Part shown: in pieces, positions 16,400 through 24,294 of the stretch
Numbering within the stretch: position 1 is the stretch's first letter
Layout of the letters: every line of letters starts with the position of its first letter
DNA from: Candidatus Tepidiaquacellales bacterium UBA6667
GTDB taxonomy: Bacteria; Bacteroidota; Ignavibacteria; Tepidaquicellales; Tepidaquicellaceae
NCBI GenBank assembly: GCA_002455255.1
Contig: DKKL01000035.1
Coordinates: 77,147 to 105,300 of the forward strand
Direction of reading: 5' to 3'
DNA: 28,154 bases
Notes under the pieces: model-generated
Databases searched by the model: none
What the model was told of the DNA's origin: nothing
What the model saw: only the letters and a program-made list of their open reading frames with translations
Position numbers and translations under genes: made by a program

Positions 16400-18621
16400 T
16401 CTATATTATTTATAGTTAGTTTTGCATACTTTAATACAATCTTTTTCAATCCAATATCTTCAAAATAAATCTCTGCTCTTTTATCAAGTCCTTTTCCATG
16501 TATTCCAAGAACTGTCCCTTTTCCAAAGGTTTCATGACTTACAGTTACTCCTTTTCTGATATCAGGAAATTTATCATTATCAAATTCTTCCTCAACCTTT
16601 TTCTTATTATTAAATCCGGTAAAATCATACTGAATAGATCTCCCTTGTTTAGCCCTGCTTCCGTTAGAACCTGTATTAAATGTTTTAAGTCCTTCATATT
16701 TTATATGCTTATCAAAAATTAATGGAGAAATTTCTTTTATAAATCTTGACCTTGCCTGGTAAGATGGTGTTCCAAATTTATATCTTTGATTAGCATACAT
16801 AATGTATAGTTTTTTCATTGCTCTGGTAATCGCAACATAAAACAATCTTCGTTCTTCCTCAAGTTCTTCTTCTTGAATTAATGCATTGTTACCCGGAAAC
16901 AATCCTTCTTCAAGACCTGTAATGAAAACTACCGGAAATTCTAATCCCTTTGCCGCATGGATTGTCATAAGTGTAACGGCGTTTTTCTGATTATCAATAG
17001 TATCTATATCCGCAACAAGTGAAACCTCCTGCAGAAAGCCTTCAAGCTTAGCATTTTCTAACGAATCATCATATTCCGCAATTGCTGAAATCAATTCTTG
17101 AATATTAGATATTCTTTCTTCAGATTCCAGTGTATTCTCATTTTTTAATTCTCTAATAACTCCAGTTTCATCCAATATCCCTCTCGTCAGTTCAGTCAGT
17201 TTCATTTCATCAAGCAGATATGAATATTTTTCTATAAATTTATATAAATCATAAAGTCTCGTTTTTAATTTTCCGGAAAACTCTGAATATTCTGAAATAC
17301 TTTTTAACACTTCATAAATAGATATTCCTGAACTGTTAGAAATCTCTTTTAGCTTATCAGTTGTAGTTTTCCCTATTCCTTCTGTCAATCCTAATATTCT
17401 CAATAGTGCTTCACTGTCAGAATGGTTTACCACTATTTTGAAATATGCCAGCAAATCTTTTATTTCTTTTCTTTGATAAAATCTTATTCCGCCAATTATA
17501 ACGTAAGGTATTTTTTGCATCCTTAAGGCATCTTCAAGTGCTCTTGATTGTGCATTAGTCCTGTAAAGAACAACAAAATCTTTGAAATTATATTTTTCTT
17601 TTTGAATTTCGTCAAGTATATATTTTGCTGTTTTAAGCCCTTCTTCTCTGTCGGTCATATTCTCTACAAGAAAGATTGATTCACCTTCGTCATTTTCTGT
17701 CCATAGATTTTTTTCTATTTGCTTCTTATTTTTCTTTATTACGTCATCAGCAAGTTCTAATATTTTTTTTGTTGATCTGTAGTTCTGCTCTAATCTGAAT
17801 ATTTTCCTCTCGCTGTAATCCGTTTCAAAATCAAAAATATTCTGTATCTCAGCACCTCTCCATTTATAAATTGACTGTGCATCATCACCTACAATTGATA
17901 AATTTTTATACTTTTGAGATAACGCTCTGATTAATATATATTGTGCTCTGTTTGTATCCTGATATTCATCTACGAGTGTGAATTTAAATCTCTCTTGATA
18001 TTTTTCCAATATATCAGGATTCATATTAAAAAGTTCAATCGGTTTAACCAGCAAATCGTCAAAATCCATTGAATTATTTTTTTTCAATATTTCCTGATAT
18101 TCATTATATACAAATGAAACTTTCTTTTCAAAATCATTTTTATTCTTTGCTGAAAAATTAGACGGAGTTATAAATCTGTTTTTAAGTTTACTTATTGATG
18201 ATTGAATTGATTTTGGGTTTACGCTGTCTGTTGAAATATTATTCAGATTCATTGCTTGCTTAATAACTGAAAGACTGTCATCCGAATCATAAATAGTAAA
18301 ATTTCTGTCAAATCCTATTCTATGCCCGTCAATTCTCAATATCCTTGCAAAAATTGAATGAAACGTTCCCATCCAAAGTTTATCAGCACTCTCAGGAGAT
18401 ATTCTTGAGATTCTCTCCCTCATTTCCTTTGCTGCTTTGTTTGTAAATGTCAGGGCAAGTATTTCAAAAGGACTCACTCCGCTTTCCACCAGATATGCAA
18501 TTTTATAAGTTAATACACGCGTCTTTCCGCTTCCGGCACCTGCTATAATCATACAAGGTCCCTCTGTATTTACTACTGCTTCTTTTTGCTGTGGATTTAA
18601 AATGTTAAGGTCAAAACTCAT
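16396..18621 (-). CDS. pcrA: UvrD/PcrA-type ATP-dependent DNA helicase
   Basis: A 741-residue superfamily 1A 3'-5' helicase used in repair and in clearing replication or transcription blocks. The motifs seen are the Q motif region NPQQKEAV, motif I GAGSGKT at 28-34, Ia ALTFTNKAAKEM, motif II DEYQDT at 218-223, motif III GDDAQSIYKWRGA from 245, motif IV QNYRS from 279, motif V TIHAAKGLEF, and motif VI EERRLFYVAITRA. The C-terminus carries the small Tudor-like domain of PcrA/UvrD (VTVSHETFGKGTVLGI, then KKIVLKYAKL), which binds RNA polymerase in homologues. It is the first gene of a two-gene operon with the EVE protein. UvrD and PcrA cannot be separated by eye, so the symbol is a best guess. 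Confidence 0.95.
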   Translation of the reverse strand: MSFDLNILNPQQKEAVVNTEGPCMIIAGAGSGKTRVLTYKIAYLVESGVSPFEILALTFTNKAAKEMRERISRISPESADKLWMGTFHSIFARILRIDGHRIGFDRNFTIYDSDDSLSVIKQAMNLNNISTDSVNPKSIQSSISKLKNRFITPSNFSAKNKNDFEKKVSFVYNEYQEILKKNNSMDFDDLLVKPIELFNMNPDILEKYQERFKFTLVDEYQDTNRAQYILIRALSQKYKNLSIVGDDAQSIYKWRGAEIQNIFDFETDYSERKIFRLEQNYRSTKKILELADDVIKKNKKQIEKNLWTENDEGESIFLVENMTDREEGLKTAKYILDEIQKEKYNFKDFVVLYRTNAQSRALEDALRMQKIPYVIIGGIRFYQRKEIKDLLAYFKIVVNHSDSEALLRILGLTEGIGKTTTDKLKEISNSSGISIYEVLKSISEYSEFSGKLKTRLYDLYKFIEKYSYLLDEMKLTELTRGILDETGVIRELKNENTLESEERISNIQELISAIAEYDDSLENAKLEGFLQEVSLVADIDTIDNQKNAVTLMTIHAAKGLEFPVVFITGLEEGLFPGNNALIQEEELEEERRLFYVAITRAMKKLYIMYANQRYKFGTPSYQARSRFIKEISPLIFDKHIKYEGLKTFNTGSNGSRAKQGRSIQYDFTGFNNKKKVEEEFDNDKFPDIRKGVTVSHETFGKGTVLGIHGKGLDKRAEIYFEDIGLKKIVLKYAKLTINNIE

Positions 18622-18735
18622 AAGGGTTTTAAAATACTCATTTCATATTTAAACTAATATAGAATAATTATTTTATTTCATTAAAGCAGATTTTTTGTAA
18701 TATAAACTTAGCTTTTTATAAAGTATTTTTATCTG

Positions 18736-19827
18736 ATGAAACAGAATATTCTCGATTTAACATTTATTGAATTAAATAATGCAATTTTTGACTTAGATAT
18801 AGAAACATACAGAGCAAGACAAATTTTTCATTCTGTTCATTCAGGTAAATCTGATTCTTTTGATAACCTGAAAAATATACCTGCTGATTTAAAAAAAATA
18901 CTTTCTAAAAATTTCTCCTTTGAAAAGCTTAAACTTTTAAAAGATAATTTCTCTCCTGAATTTAACACTACTAAATTTCTTTTTGAAACCTCTACCGGAC
19001 AAAAAATTGAATCAGTTTTAATTTCTGAAAAAGACAGGAATACAGTTTGCATCTCAACTCAGGTAGGTTGTAATGTGGGATGTGAGTTTTGTGCTACAGG
19101 CAAAATGGGTTTTATTAAAAACCTTAAACCGGGGGAAATTGTAGATCAAATTTATCAAATATCAAAATTCACAGATTTAAAACCAACCAATATAGTTTAT
19201 ATGGGTATGGGCGAACCTTTTCTGAATTATGAAAATATGTTGACTTCGCTTAAAATTTTAACTGATGAACGAGGTTTAAATATTGGTTCACGAAGGATTA
19301 CCGTATCAACTGTTGGTTTCAGAAATAAAATAAAAAAATTTGCAGACGACCTTTCTGATGAAGAAAACTTTAAAATTAAAAATGTAAAACTTGCATTATC
19401 ACTTCATTCAACGGATAATGGCATTAGGGAAGAAATTATCCCTACATCTAAAAAAAATCGTTTGCCTGATTTGTATGAAGAATTAATTTATTTTTACAGA
19501 ACTACCGGTACTAAAATTACTTATGAATATATTTTTTTTGAAGGTATTAATGATTCTGATAACGACATCAAAAGATTAAAAAAATTATCTTCAATGGTTC
19601 CAAGTAATATAAATATAATTCCTTTTCATCCTATAGAATTTCAACTGAATAAACCTTTGGATATTTATAATTCGCATACAAAAGATATTTCAAAATTCCT
19701 TTCAAAAGATAAATTAAATGATTTTATTACAAGATTACGAAATCAAAAAGTTGTTGTTAATTTGAGAACTTCAAGTGGTGTTGATATCAATGCTGCTTGC
19801 GGACAACTCGCTGTTTTAAACAATTAA
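18736..19827 (+). CDS. rlmN: Dual-specificity RNA methyltransferase RlmN
   Basis: A 363-residue radical SAM enzyme that methylates C2 of adenine in 23S rRNA (A2503) and in some tRNAs. The radical SAM cluster is C112, C116, C119 in VGCNVGCEFCATG. The two catalytic cysteines used for the methyl transfer are also present: C105 in TVCIS, seven residues before C112 as in E. coli, and C355 in AACGQLA. GMGEPFLNYENM binds SAM, and RITVSTVG and LALSLHS are family signatures. An N-terminal helical RNA-binding region covers residues 1-90. The length is typical and the start is ATG. adk follows after 7 bp, suggesting one operon. Confidence 0.97.
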   Translation: MKQNILDLTFIELNNAIFDLDIETYRARQIFHSVHSGKSDSFDNLKNIPADLKKILSKNFSFEKLKLLKDNFSPEFNTTKFLFETSTGQKIESVLISEKDRNTVCISTQVGCNVGCEFCATGKMGFIKNLKPGEIVDQIYQISKFTDLKPTNIVYMGMGEPFLNYENMLTSLKILTDERGLNIGSRRITVSTVGFRNKIKKFADDLSDEENFKIKNVKLALSLHSTDNGIREEIIPTSKKNRLPDLYEELIYFYRTTGTKITYEYIFFEGINDSDNDIKRLKKLSSMVPSNINIIPFHPIEFQLNKPLDIYNSHTKDISKFLSKDKLNDFITRLRNQKVVVNLRTSSGVDINAACGQLAVLNN

Positions 19828-19834
19828 TATAAAA

Positions 19835-20386
19835 ATGAAACAATTGATTATTTTCGGTCCTCCCGGTGTGGGGAAAGGCACTCAGGCTGAACTGATTGCT
19901 GAAAAACTTAACATTGCACACTTCTCTACAGGACAAATTCTTAGAGATGCCGTTTCAAATAAAACGGATCTCGGAAATAAGGCAAAAGTTATTATGGATT
20001 CCGGTGCTTTAGTACCTGATGATATAATGATTGGCATTGTGAAAGATGCACTATCTTCACCTGATATCAAAACAGGATTTCTGCTTGATGGATTTCCTCG
20101 AACTTTGAAACAAGCCGAATCGCTTGAAACTATTTTTGATGAATTACAATTTAATAATGTAATAGTTATATCATTGGTTGCAGATGATGATGAAATTGTA
20201 AAACGACTTCTTCTTAGAGGTCGAAGTGATGATACTGAAGAGACTATTAAATTCAGACTTAAAATATATAAAGAACAAACATCCCCGATTCTTGCTCACT
20301 ATGATGGTAACTATACAATAATTGAAATAAATGGTATCGGTGATATTGAAGAAATTAATTCAAATATTTTAAAACATCTGATTTAA
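19835..20386 (+). CDS. adk: Adenylate kinase (short-LID form)
   Basis: A 183-residue cytosolic nucleotide kinase catalysing ATP + AMP to 2 ADP. The P-loop is FGPPGVGKGTQ (7-17), followed by the AMP-binding FSTGQILRDAV and the GFLLDGFPRTLKQAE signature. The LID is the short kind: LLLRGRSDDTEETIKFRL, with no zinc-binding four-Cys insert, which explains the short length compared with the 215-residue E. coli enzyme. R-G-R and the R in the FRLKIY helix supply the phosphate-binding arginines. It starts with ATG 7 bp after rlmN. The downstream 126-bp gap carries the putative promoter of the STAS gene. Confidence 0.96.
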   Translation: MKQLIIFGPPGVGKGTQAELIAEKLNIAHFSTGQILRDAVSNKTDLGNKAKVIMDSGALVPDDIMIGIVKDALSSPDIKTGFLLDGFPRTLKQAESLETIFDELQFNNVIVISLVADDDEIVKRLLLRGRSDDTEETIKFRLKIYKEQTSPILAHYDGNYTIIEINGIGDIEEINSNILKHLI

Positions 20387-20462
20387 TAATTTTTTTTAAA
20401 ATAAACAAGTTTCTTTGAAAAAATGGGCAATTTGTAAATAAATTGTAAATACCTTTTATAAA

Positions 20463-20493
20463 TTGCATTTTAACTATTATTCTAATATTTTAG
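20463..20493 (+). promoter_or_regulatory. Putative promoter of the STAS gene
   Basis: TTG at 20463-20465 and TATTTTAG at 20486-20493 are separated by 20 bp, close to the Bacteroidota TTG-N17-23-TAnnTTTG pattern with one mismatch in the -7 element. The predicted start of transcription lies about 13 bp before the ATG at 20513. This gap also follows adk, so a new transcription unit begins here. This is a pattern match only. Confidence 0.35.
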
Positions 20494-20512
20494 CAAATCT
20501 AATTTTAAAACT

Positions 20513-20863
20513 ATGTCAAAAGTAACTGTAACTGAATTTAAAGATGAAGGCATTTCTGTAGTTTCGCCAAAAGGCAACTTCGTCGGTGGTGATGAAACCG
20601 ATGAATTAAGAGATACTATTAAAAAATTATCTGAAGAAGGTAATGAAAAACTGATTATCGATCTTGGTGATGTAACATATTTGAACTCAACTGCACTTGG
20701 TGTATTAATCTCTGCTCATACTAATTACGCAAAAAGAAATGGCAAAATCAAAATTTGTCAATTAAATAAAAACTTAGAAAACTTATTCGTTATAACTAAA
20801 TTAGCTTTAATCTTTGATGCTTATCCAACTTTAGATGAAGCTATTGCAAGTTTTTCCAAATAA
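20513..20863 (+). CDS. STAS domain protein (anti-anti-sigma factor-like)
   Basis: A 116-residue single STAS-domain protein of the SpoIIAA/RsbV type. The core strands KLIIDLGDVTYLNSTALGVLI (48-66) and KIKICQLNKNLENLFVITKLALIF are intact. In SpoIIAA the phosphorylated serine lies in the loop MDSSGLGV; here the loop reads LNSTALGV, so the aligned phosphosite would be Thr60, next to Ser59. In the partner-switching model an anti-sigma kinase phosphorylates this residue and a phosphatase releases it. No kinase or sigma gene is in the window. It precedes exbB by 52 bp on the same strand, so it may belong to the energy-transduction operon. Its actual partner is unknown. Confidence 0.92.
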   Translation: MSKVTVTEFKDEGISVVSPKGNFVGGDETDELRDTIKKLSEEGNEKLIIDLGDVTYLNSTALGVLISAHTNYAKRNGKIKICQLNKNLENLFVITKLALIFDAYPTLDEAIASFSK

Positions 20864-20899
20864 TTTTAGAATTAAAACATATTAAACAGATAAAAACTC

Positions 20900-20905
20900 G
20901 GGAGG
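20900..20905 (+). promoter_or_regulatory. Strong Shine-Dalgarno site of exbB
   Basis: GGGAGG at 20900-20905, 10 bp before the ATG at 20916, is a good complement to the 16S rRNA 3' end. Most genes in this window start after A-rich leaders without such a site. This site therefore suggests high translation of exbB and supports the chosen start. Confidence 0.6.
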
Positions 20906-20915
20906 AAAAATCTCA

Positions 20916-21695
20916 ATGAAACAATCCGTATTTATAACTACTCTTTTGATAGTATCAATTGTAGTCTCTACTATTATTTTCGTTTTCGTTTTCGGTGCAC
21001 CCGGAAACTTCAAACCGGACTCACCTAAAACACCAATGAATATTATGGGTGCTATTTATCTTGGTGGTCCTGTCGTTATTGCTCTTATGACCTTATCCAT
21101 CATGGTTATTACTTTTACTATTGAAAGAGGCTTATCTCTCGGAAAAGCTAAAGGTAAAGGACCTATTGAAGTGTTCTTGAAAAAAGTTCAGGCTAATCTT
21201 ACTGAAGGTAATATTGACGCTGCTATTGAAGAGTGTGATAAACAAAAAGGTTCGATTGCTAATATATTAAGAACCGGTCTTGAAAGATATCAAACTTTGC
21301 AAGTGGACGGAAGTAAAGATGCTGAAGTAAAACTTACTGAAGTTCAAAGTGCTATTGAAGAAGCTATGATGCTCGAAGTACCACTACTTGAAAAAAACCT
21401 TGTTGCACTTTCAACAATCGCTTCTGTTTCTGTGCTTGTTGGTTTGTTTGGAACTGTAGTTGGTATGATTCGTGCTTTCCAGGCTCTTGCTTCTGCAGGA
21501 ACTCCTAATGCCGCTGAACTTTCTGCCGGTATCTCTGAAGCTCTTATCAATACTGCAGGTGGTTTGTTTGGTGCTATTATTGGTACTTTAGCATATAATT
21601 TTTACACTACTAAAGTTGGTAACCTTACTTATATGATTGATGAAGCAACTTATAATATGATGCAAATCTTGGCTGTTAGATCTAGAAAAGCTTAA
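20916..21695 (+). CDS. exbB: ExbB/TolQ/MotA family proton channel protein
   Basis: A 259-residue inner-membrane protein forming the proton channel that powers TonB- or Tol-type transport. It has an N-terminal membrane segment (about 6-27), the first family helix (45-66), a cytosolic loop with helical repeats (KKVQANLTEGNIDAAIEECD), and the conserved MotA/TolQ/ExbB region. That region reads LSTIASVSVLVGLFGTVVGM (164-183) and ISEALINTAGGLFGAIIGTLAYNFY, the two closing helices. The extra N-terminal helix is usual in Bacteroidota ExbB. The strong ribosome-binding site upstream supports the start. Two exbD genes follow on the same strand, so this is the channel of an ExbB-ExbD complex; no tonB gene is seen nearby. 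TolQ is an alternative name. Confidence 0.93.
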   Translation: MKQSVFITTLLIVSIVVSTIIFVFVFGAPGNFKPDSPKTPMNIMGAIYLGGPVVIALMTLSIMVITFTIERGLSLGKAKGKGPIEVFLKKVQANLTEGNIDAAIEECDKQKGSIANILRTGLERYQTLQVDGSKDAEVKLTEVQSAIEEAMMLEVPLLEKNLVALSTIASVSVLVGLFGTVVGMIRAFQALASAGTPNAAELSAGISEALINTAGGLFGAIIGTLAYNFYTTKVGNLTYMIDEATYNMMQILAVRSRKA

Positions 21696-21742
21696 ATTAT
21701 GATTTTTTGAAACATTAACGGAATTTAAAAAGTTTAAAAATT

Positions 21743-22327
21743 ATGAAAAAAGCTAGATCAATTAAAAAGCCGGGTATCAACATCGATATGACTCCTCTTG
21801 TGGATGTTATTATGTTATTGTTAACTTTCTTTATGTTAACTGCTACTTTTAAAGCAGCAGATTCGGAAGCTATAGAAGTATCCCTCCCCAAATCTGTAAA
21901 TACGGATTCAACAAGACTTCCGGAAAATGATATAATGACTCTCACTCTTACTAATACCGGAGATATTTTCCTTGATGTTGATAATTACAACGTTAGAAAA
22001 GACGTTTTTGGAAATGAATTCGCAATTGGACTTTATCACCCGGACTCAACTTCGCAAAGTGAATTTCTTACTACCGGTAAAATCGGAGATAAAGAATTCA
22101 AAAGAGAAGTTATTCCTATGAATAAAGCTCAGTTCGAAAAATATATTAATGACCTTAGGTTAAATTTAATTAACCGTACTGAAGGTAAACAGGATTTTAG
22201 AATTGTTGTTAAAGGTGATAAAGATACTGATTTTGGTGTGGTTGAAGATTTGATGAAGTCGCTTAAAGAAACTAAGAATACGAGATTTGCTCTTGTTACT
22301 GATTTAAAATCAGCTACTCTTGAGTAA
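21743..22327 (+). CDS. exbD: ExbD/TolR family protein, first copy
   Basis: A 194-residue inner-membrane protein: a short basic N-terminus, a single membrane helix (about 17-36) and a periplasmic domain. The helix reads IDMTPLVDVIMLLLTFFMLT, with the protonatable Asp21 inside the family motif (D25 in E. coli ExbD). The periplasmic part carries FRIVVKGDKDTDFGVVEDLM, the typical C-terminal strand-helix unit. An insert of about 55 residues near 85-140 (VRKDVFGNEF, EFLTTGKIGDKEF) makes it longer than E. coli ExbD (141). It follows exbB by 47 bp and precedes the second exbD by 62 bp. It pairs with ExbB in proton-driven transport across the outer membrane. Confidence 0.93.
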   Translation: MKKARSIKKPGINIDMTPLVDVIMLLLTFFMLTATFKAADSEAIEVSLPKSVNTDSTRLPENDIMTLTLTNTGDIFLDVDNYNVRKDVFGNEFAIGLYHPDSTSQSEFLTTGKIGDKEFKREVIPMNKAQFEKYINDLRLNLINRTEGKQDFRIVVKGDKDTDFGVVEDLMKSLKETKNTRFALVTDLKSATLE

Positions 22328-22389
22328 TCTAATGTGTAATTATCATTCAACAATAGTTCTTTATTTTTTAAAAATTAAATTTTAAAATT

Positions 22390-22917
22390 ATGGCTGGTGG
22401 CGGTTTTGATTCTGCTGAATCTTCTGGTTCGTCTCGCGGAAAGAAAAAATATCATAAAGGGAAAAAACTCGGTGTCAGAATTGATATGACTCCGATGGTT
22501 GATGTTATTATGCTTCTATTAACATTTTTTATGTTAACCACTACTCTTGCAACTCCTCAGGTTATGCAAATTAATCTTCCTAAAGGTGAAGAAACTGATA
22601 AAGTTAAAGTTGATATGGGTAACGTACTCTTTATAAGAGTATCCGGTGCCGGAAATATATATTTCTCTCTTGGTAAATCTGATGGGTCTGAAATGTTACC
22701 TGAAAGAATTCCATTCGAGAATTTAAGAAAAACTCTTGAATCATATTTCGCATCTAACCCAAATCTGCTTATGCTTATCAAATTTGACAGGAAGATGAAG
22801 TATAATAATATGGTTGATATATTAGATGAAATTAATCGTGCAAAAATCGAAAGAAAATATAGTTTCTTGCCTATGGAAGAAATTGATATTCAAATCGTGA
22901 CTGCAGCCGGTGGTTAA
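22390..22917 (+). CDS. exbD: ExbD/TolR family protein, second copy
   Basis: A 175-residue ExbD/TolR protein. A Gly/Ser-rich and then Lys-rich N-terminus of about 28 residues is followed by one membrane helix, IDMTPMVDVIMLLLTFFMLT (31-50), with the protonatable Asp38. The periplasmic domain has PQVMQINLPKGEE after the helix and ends MLIKFDRKMKYNNMVDILDE, typical of the family. It is clearly different from the first exbD outside the helix, so the pair looks like an old duplication. Two ExbD proteins with one ExbB is common in Bacteroidota, where the channel complex may hold both. The operon ends here with a strong hairpin terminator 24 bp downstream. Confidence 0.93.
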   Translation: MAGGGFDSAESSGSSRGKKKYHKGKKLGVRIDMTPMVDVIMLLLTFFMLTTTLATPQVMQINLPKGEETDKVKVDMGNVLFIRVSGAGNIYFSLGKSDGSEMLPERIPFENLRKTLESYFASNPNLLMLIKFDRKMKYNNMVDILDEINRAKIERKYSFLPMEEIDIQIVTAAGG

Positions 22918-22941
22918 TTTCTCTTTTTAACTTATTTTTCT

Positions 22942-22975
22942 AAGCGATTCAATTATTTTGAATCGCTTTTTTTTT
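22942..22975 (+). terminator. Intrinsic terminator of the exbB-exbD-exbD operon
   Basis: A perfect 11-bp inverted repeat (AAGCGATTCAA at 22942-22952 with TTGAATCGCTT at 22958-22968) encloses a 5-nt loop and runs into nine consecutive T residues (22967-22975). It is the clearest rho-independent terminator in the window and lies 24 bp after the second exbD stop. Confidence 0.92.
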
Positions 22976-23021
22976 ATAAATCATTTTTTTATTTTCCATA
23001 ATATATAATAATACTTTAAAT

Positions 23022-23810
23022 ATTAAAAAATTAATTTCAATATTATTTATCTTCCTGATTTCTTTTGGAAATTTATTCTCTCAAACTTCTCTTAGTGCTC
23101 CGTCTTTTTCACAATATGTAACTGACGAAACTAATACTTTATCTCAGACTCAGCTAAGTTCTCTTAATAAATCTCTCAGGGCTTTCTATGATTCAACTTC
23201 TACACAAATAGTAGTTTATATGATTTCAACTTTGGGGAATGAATCCCTAGAAGATTATTCAATGCAACTTGCCGAGAAAAACAAAATTGGTGAAAAGGGA
23301 AAAGATAACGGTGTATTACTTTTGATTGTAAAAGATGATCGAAAAATCAGAATTGAAGTAGGTTACGGTCTCGAAGGTTCACTTACTGATGCCGAATCTA
23401 AAATGATTATTGAAAAAGATATAAAGCCGTTTTTCAGAAATGGTGATTTTTATGCAGGTATAAATGCCGGTGTTAATGCTATTATGACAGCTACAGAGCA
23501 AGAATATACTGCTACTGAGACAAGTGATAAAAATTCCGGGACAAATGTTGCTTGTTGTTTTGGATTGCCGATATTTGTAGTTATAATTTTCGGATTTATT
23601 TTTATTTCAATTATTGGTTCTATAATCAGACGTATTTTTGGGTTTGGCAGTTCTGCAGTATTTGGTGGAAAAAAGAATAAAAATGACTGGTTTTGGTTTG
23701 GCGGGTCTGGTGGTGGTTCCGGCTTTAGCGGCGGTTCAGGTTTTGGAGGCAGTGGTTTCTCAGGTGGTGGCGGTTCTTTCGGTGGTGGTGGTGCTTCGGG
23801 AAGTTGGTAA
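23022..23810 (+). CDS. TPM domain-containing secreted/membrane protein (probable ATT start)
   Basis: A 262-residue protein when read from ATT at 23022. The reading frame then gives a textbook signal peptide (KKLISILFIFLISF, then GNLFSQ) before the mature protein begins TSLSAPSF. The first in-frame ATG (23220) would delete the signal peptide and the first strand of the TPM domain (QTQLSSLNKSLRAFYDSTST), and no ATG, GTG or TTG occurs in frame between the stop at 22977 and there. The TPM domain (TLP18.3/Psb32/MOLO-1) continues with IGEKGKDNGVLLLIVKDDRKIRIEVGYGLEG. A membrane helix (LPIFVVIIFGFIFISIIGSI) precedes a Gly/Ser-rich C-terminus ending GGASGSW. TPM proteins have been linked to acid phosphatase activity and photosystem repair elsewhere; here the role is unknown. 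Confidence 0.85.
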   Translation: MKKLISILFIFLISFGNLFSQTSLSAPSFSQYVTDETNTLSQTQLSSLNKSLRAFYDSTSTQIVVYMISTLGNESLEDYSMQLAEKNKIGEKGKDNGVLLLIVKDDRKIRIEVGYGLEGSLTDAESKMIIEKDIKPFFRNGDFYAGINAGVNAIMTATEQEYTATETSDKNSGTNVACCFGLPIFVVIIFGFIFISIIGSIIRRIFGFGSSAVFGGKKNKNDWFWFGGSGGGSGFSGGSGFGGSGFSGGGGSFGGGGASGSW

Positions 23811-23834
23811 TTCTAAATTTTAAAATATATTATT

Positions 23835-24293
23835 TTGCCAAAAAATTATTTAAAAAAATATCTCTCTGAATCTGATCTTAATGAAATTGCAAATGTAATT
23901 GCTGAAGTTGAATCTCATACTTCTGGTGAGCTTAGATTATGCATAAAAGTTAAACGTGATATTCTGGAATATAGACTTTCTGTGAGAGAACTTGCTATGA
24001 ATGAATTTTACGAGTTTAAAATGCATAATACTAAAGATAAAACAGGTATTATGATTTTTATTCTTTTTGATGAAAAAAAATTTGAAATAATTGCAGACGA
24101 AGGAATAAATTCTAAAATTTCAGAATCGAAATGGAATGACTTAACCTCCCACTTAGTTTTATATTTCAGAAATTCTCAATATAAAGAAGGTATAATCTAT
24201 TCTATTAAAGAAATTGGTAAAATACTTATTTCTGAATTTCCTGTTTCGGATGACGATATAAATGAACTGTCAGATGAAGTAATTATTAAATAA
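23835..24293 (+). CDS. TPM domain-containing protein, cytosolic short form
   Basis: A 152-residue protein with a divergent TPM domain: YLSESDLNEIANVIAEVESHTSGELRLCI at the start, then KTGIMIFILFDEKKFEIIADEG and FRNSQYKEGIIYSIKEIGK. It has no signal peptide or membrane helix, so it probably stays in the cytosol or binds the membrane face. Paired long (membrane) and short (soluble) TPM genes are a known arrangement in Bacteroidota. It begins with TTG at 23835, 24 bp after the first TPM gene, and the LptD-like gene starts 1 bp after its stop, so all are likely in one operon. A LemA gene, often next to such pairs, is absent here. Function unknown. Confidence 0.88.
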   Translation: MPKNYLKKYLSESDLNEIANVIAEVESHTSGELRLCIKVKRDILEYRLSVRELAMNEFYEFKMHNTKDKTGIMIFILFDEKKFEIIADEGINSKISESKWNDLTSHLVLYFRNSQYKEGIIYSIKEIGKILISEFPVSDDDINELSDEVIIK

Positions 24294-24294
24294 A

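Noticed and set aside
20430..20460. Short direct repeat (TTTGTAAAT and ATTGTAAAT) before the STAS gene.
   Set aside because: Two short AT-rich copies are not enough to call an operator, and no matching copy was noticed elsewhere.
23700..23810. Gly/Ser-rich imperfect repeats that could be taken for a tandem repeat array.
   Set aside because: This is the normal low-complexity C-terminus of TPM membrane proteins, and the units are irregular at the DNA level.
23638..23823. Open frame of 61 codons overlapping the Gly-rich end of the first TPM gene.
   Set aside because: It exists because GGT/GGC-rich codons are free of stops in the second frame, giving a Val/Leu/Ala string; no start signal or homology is apparent.
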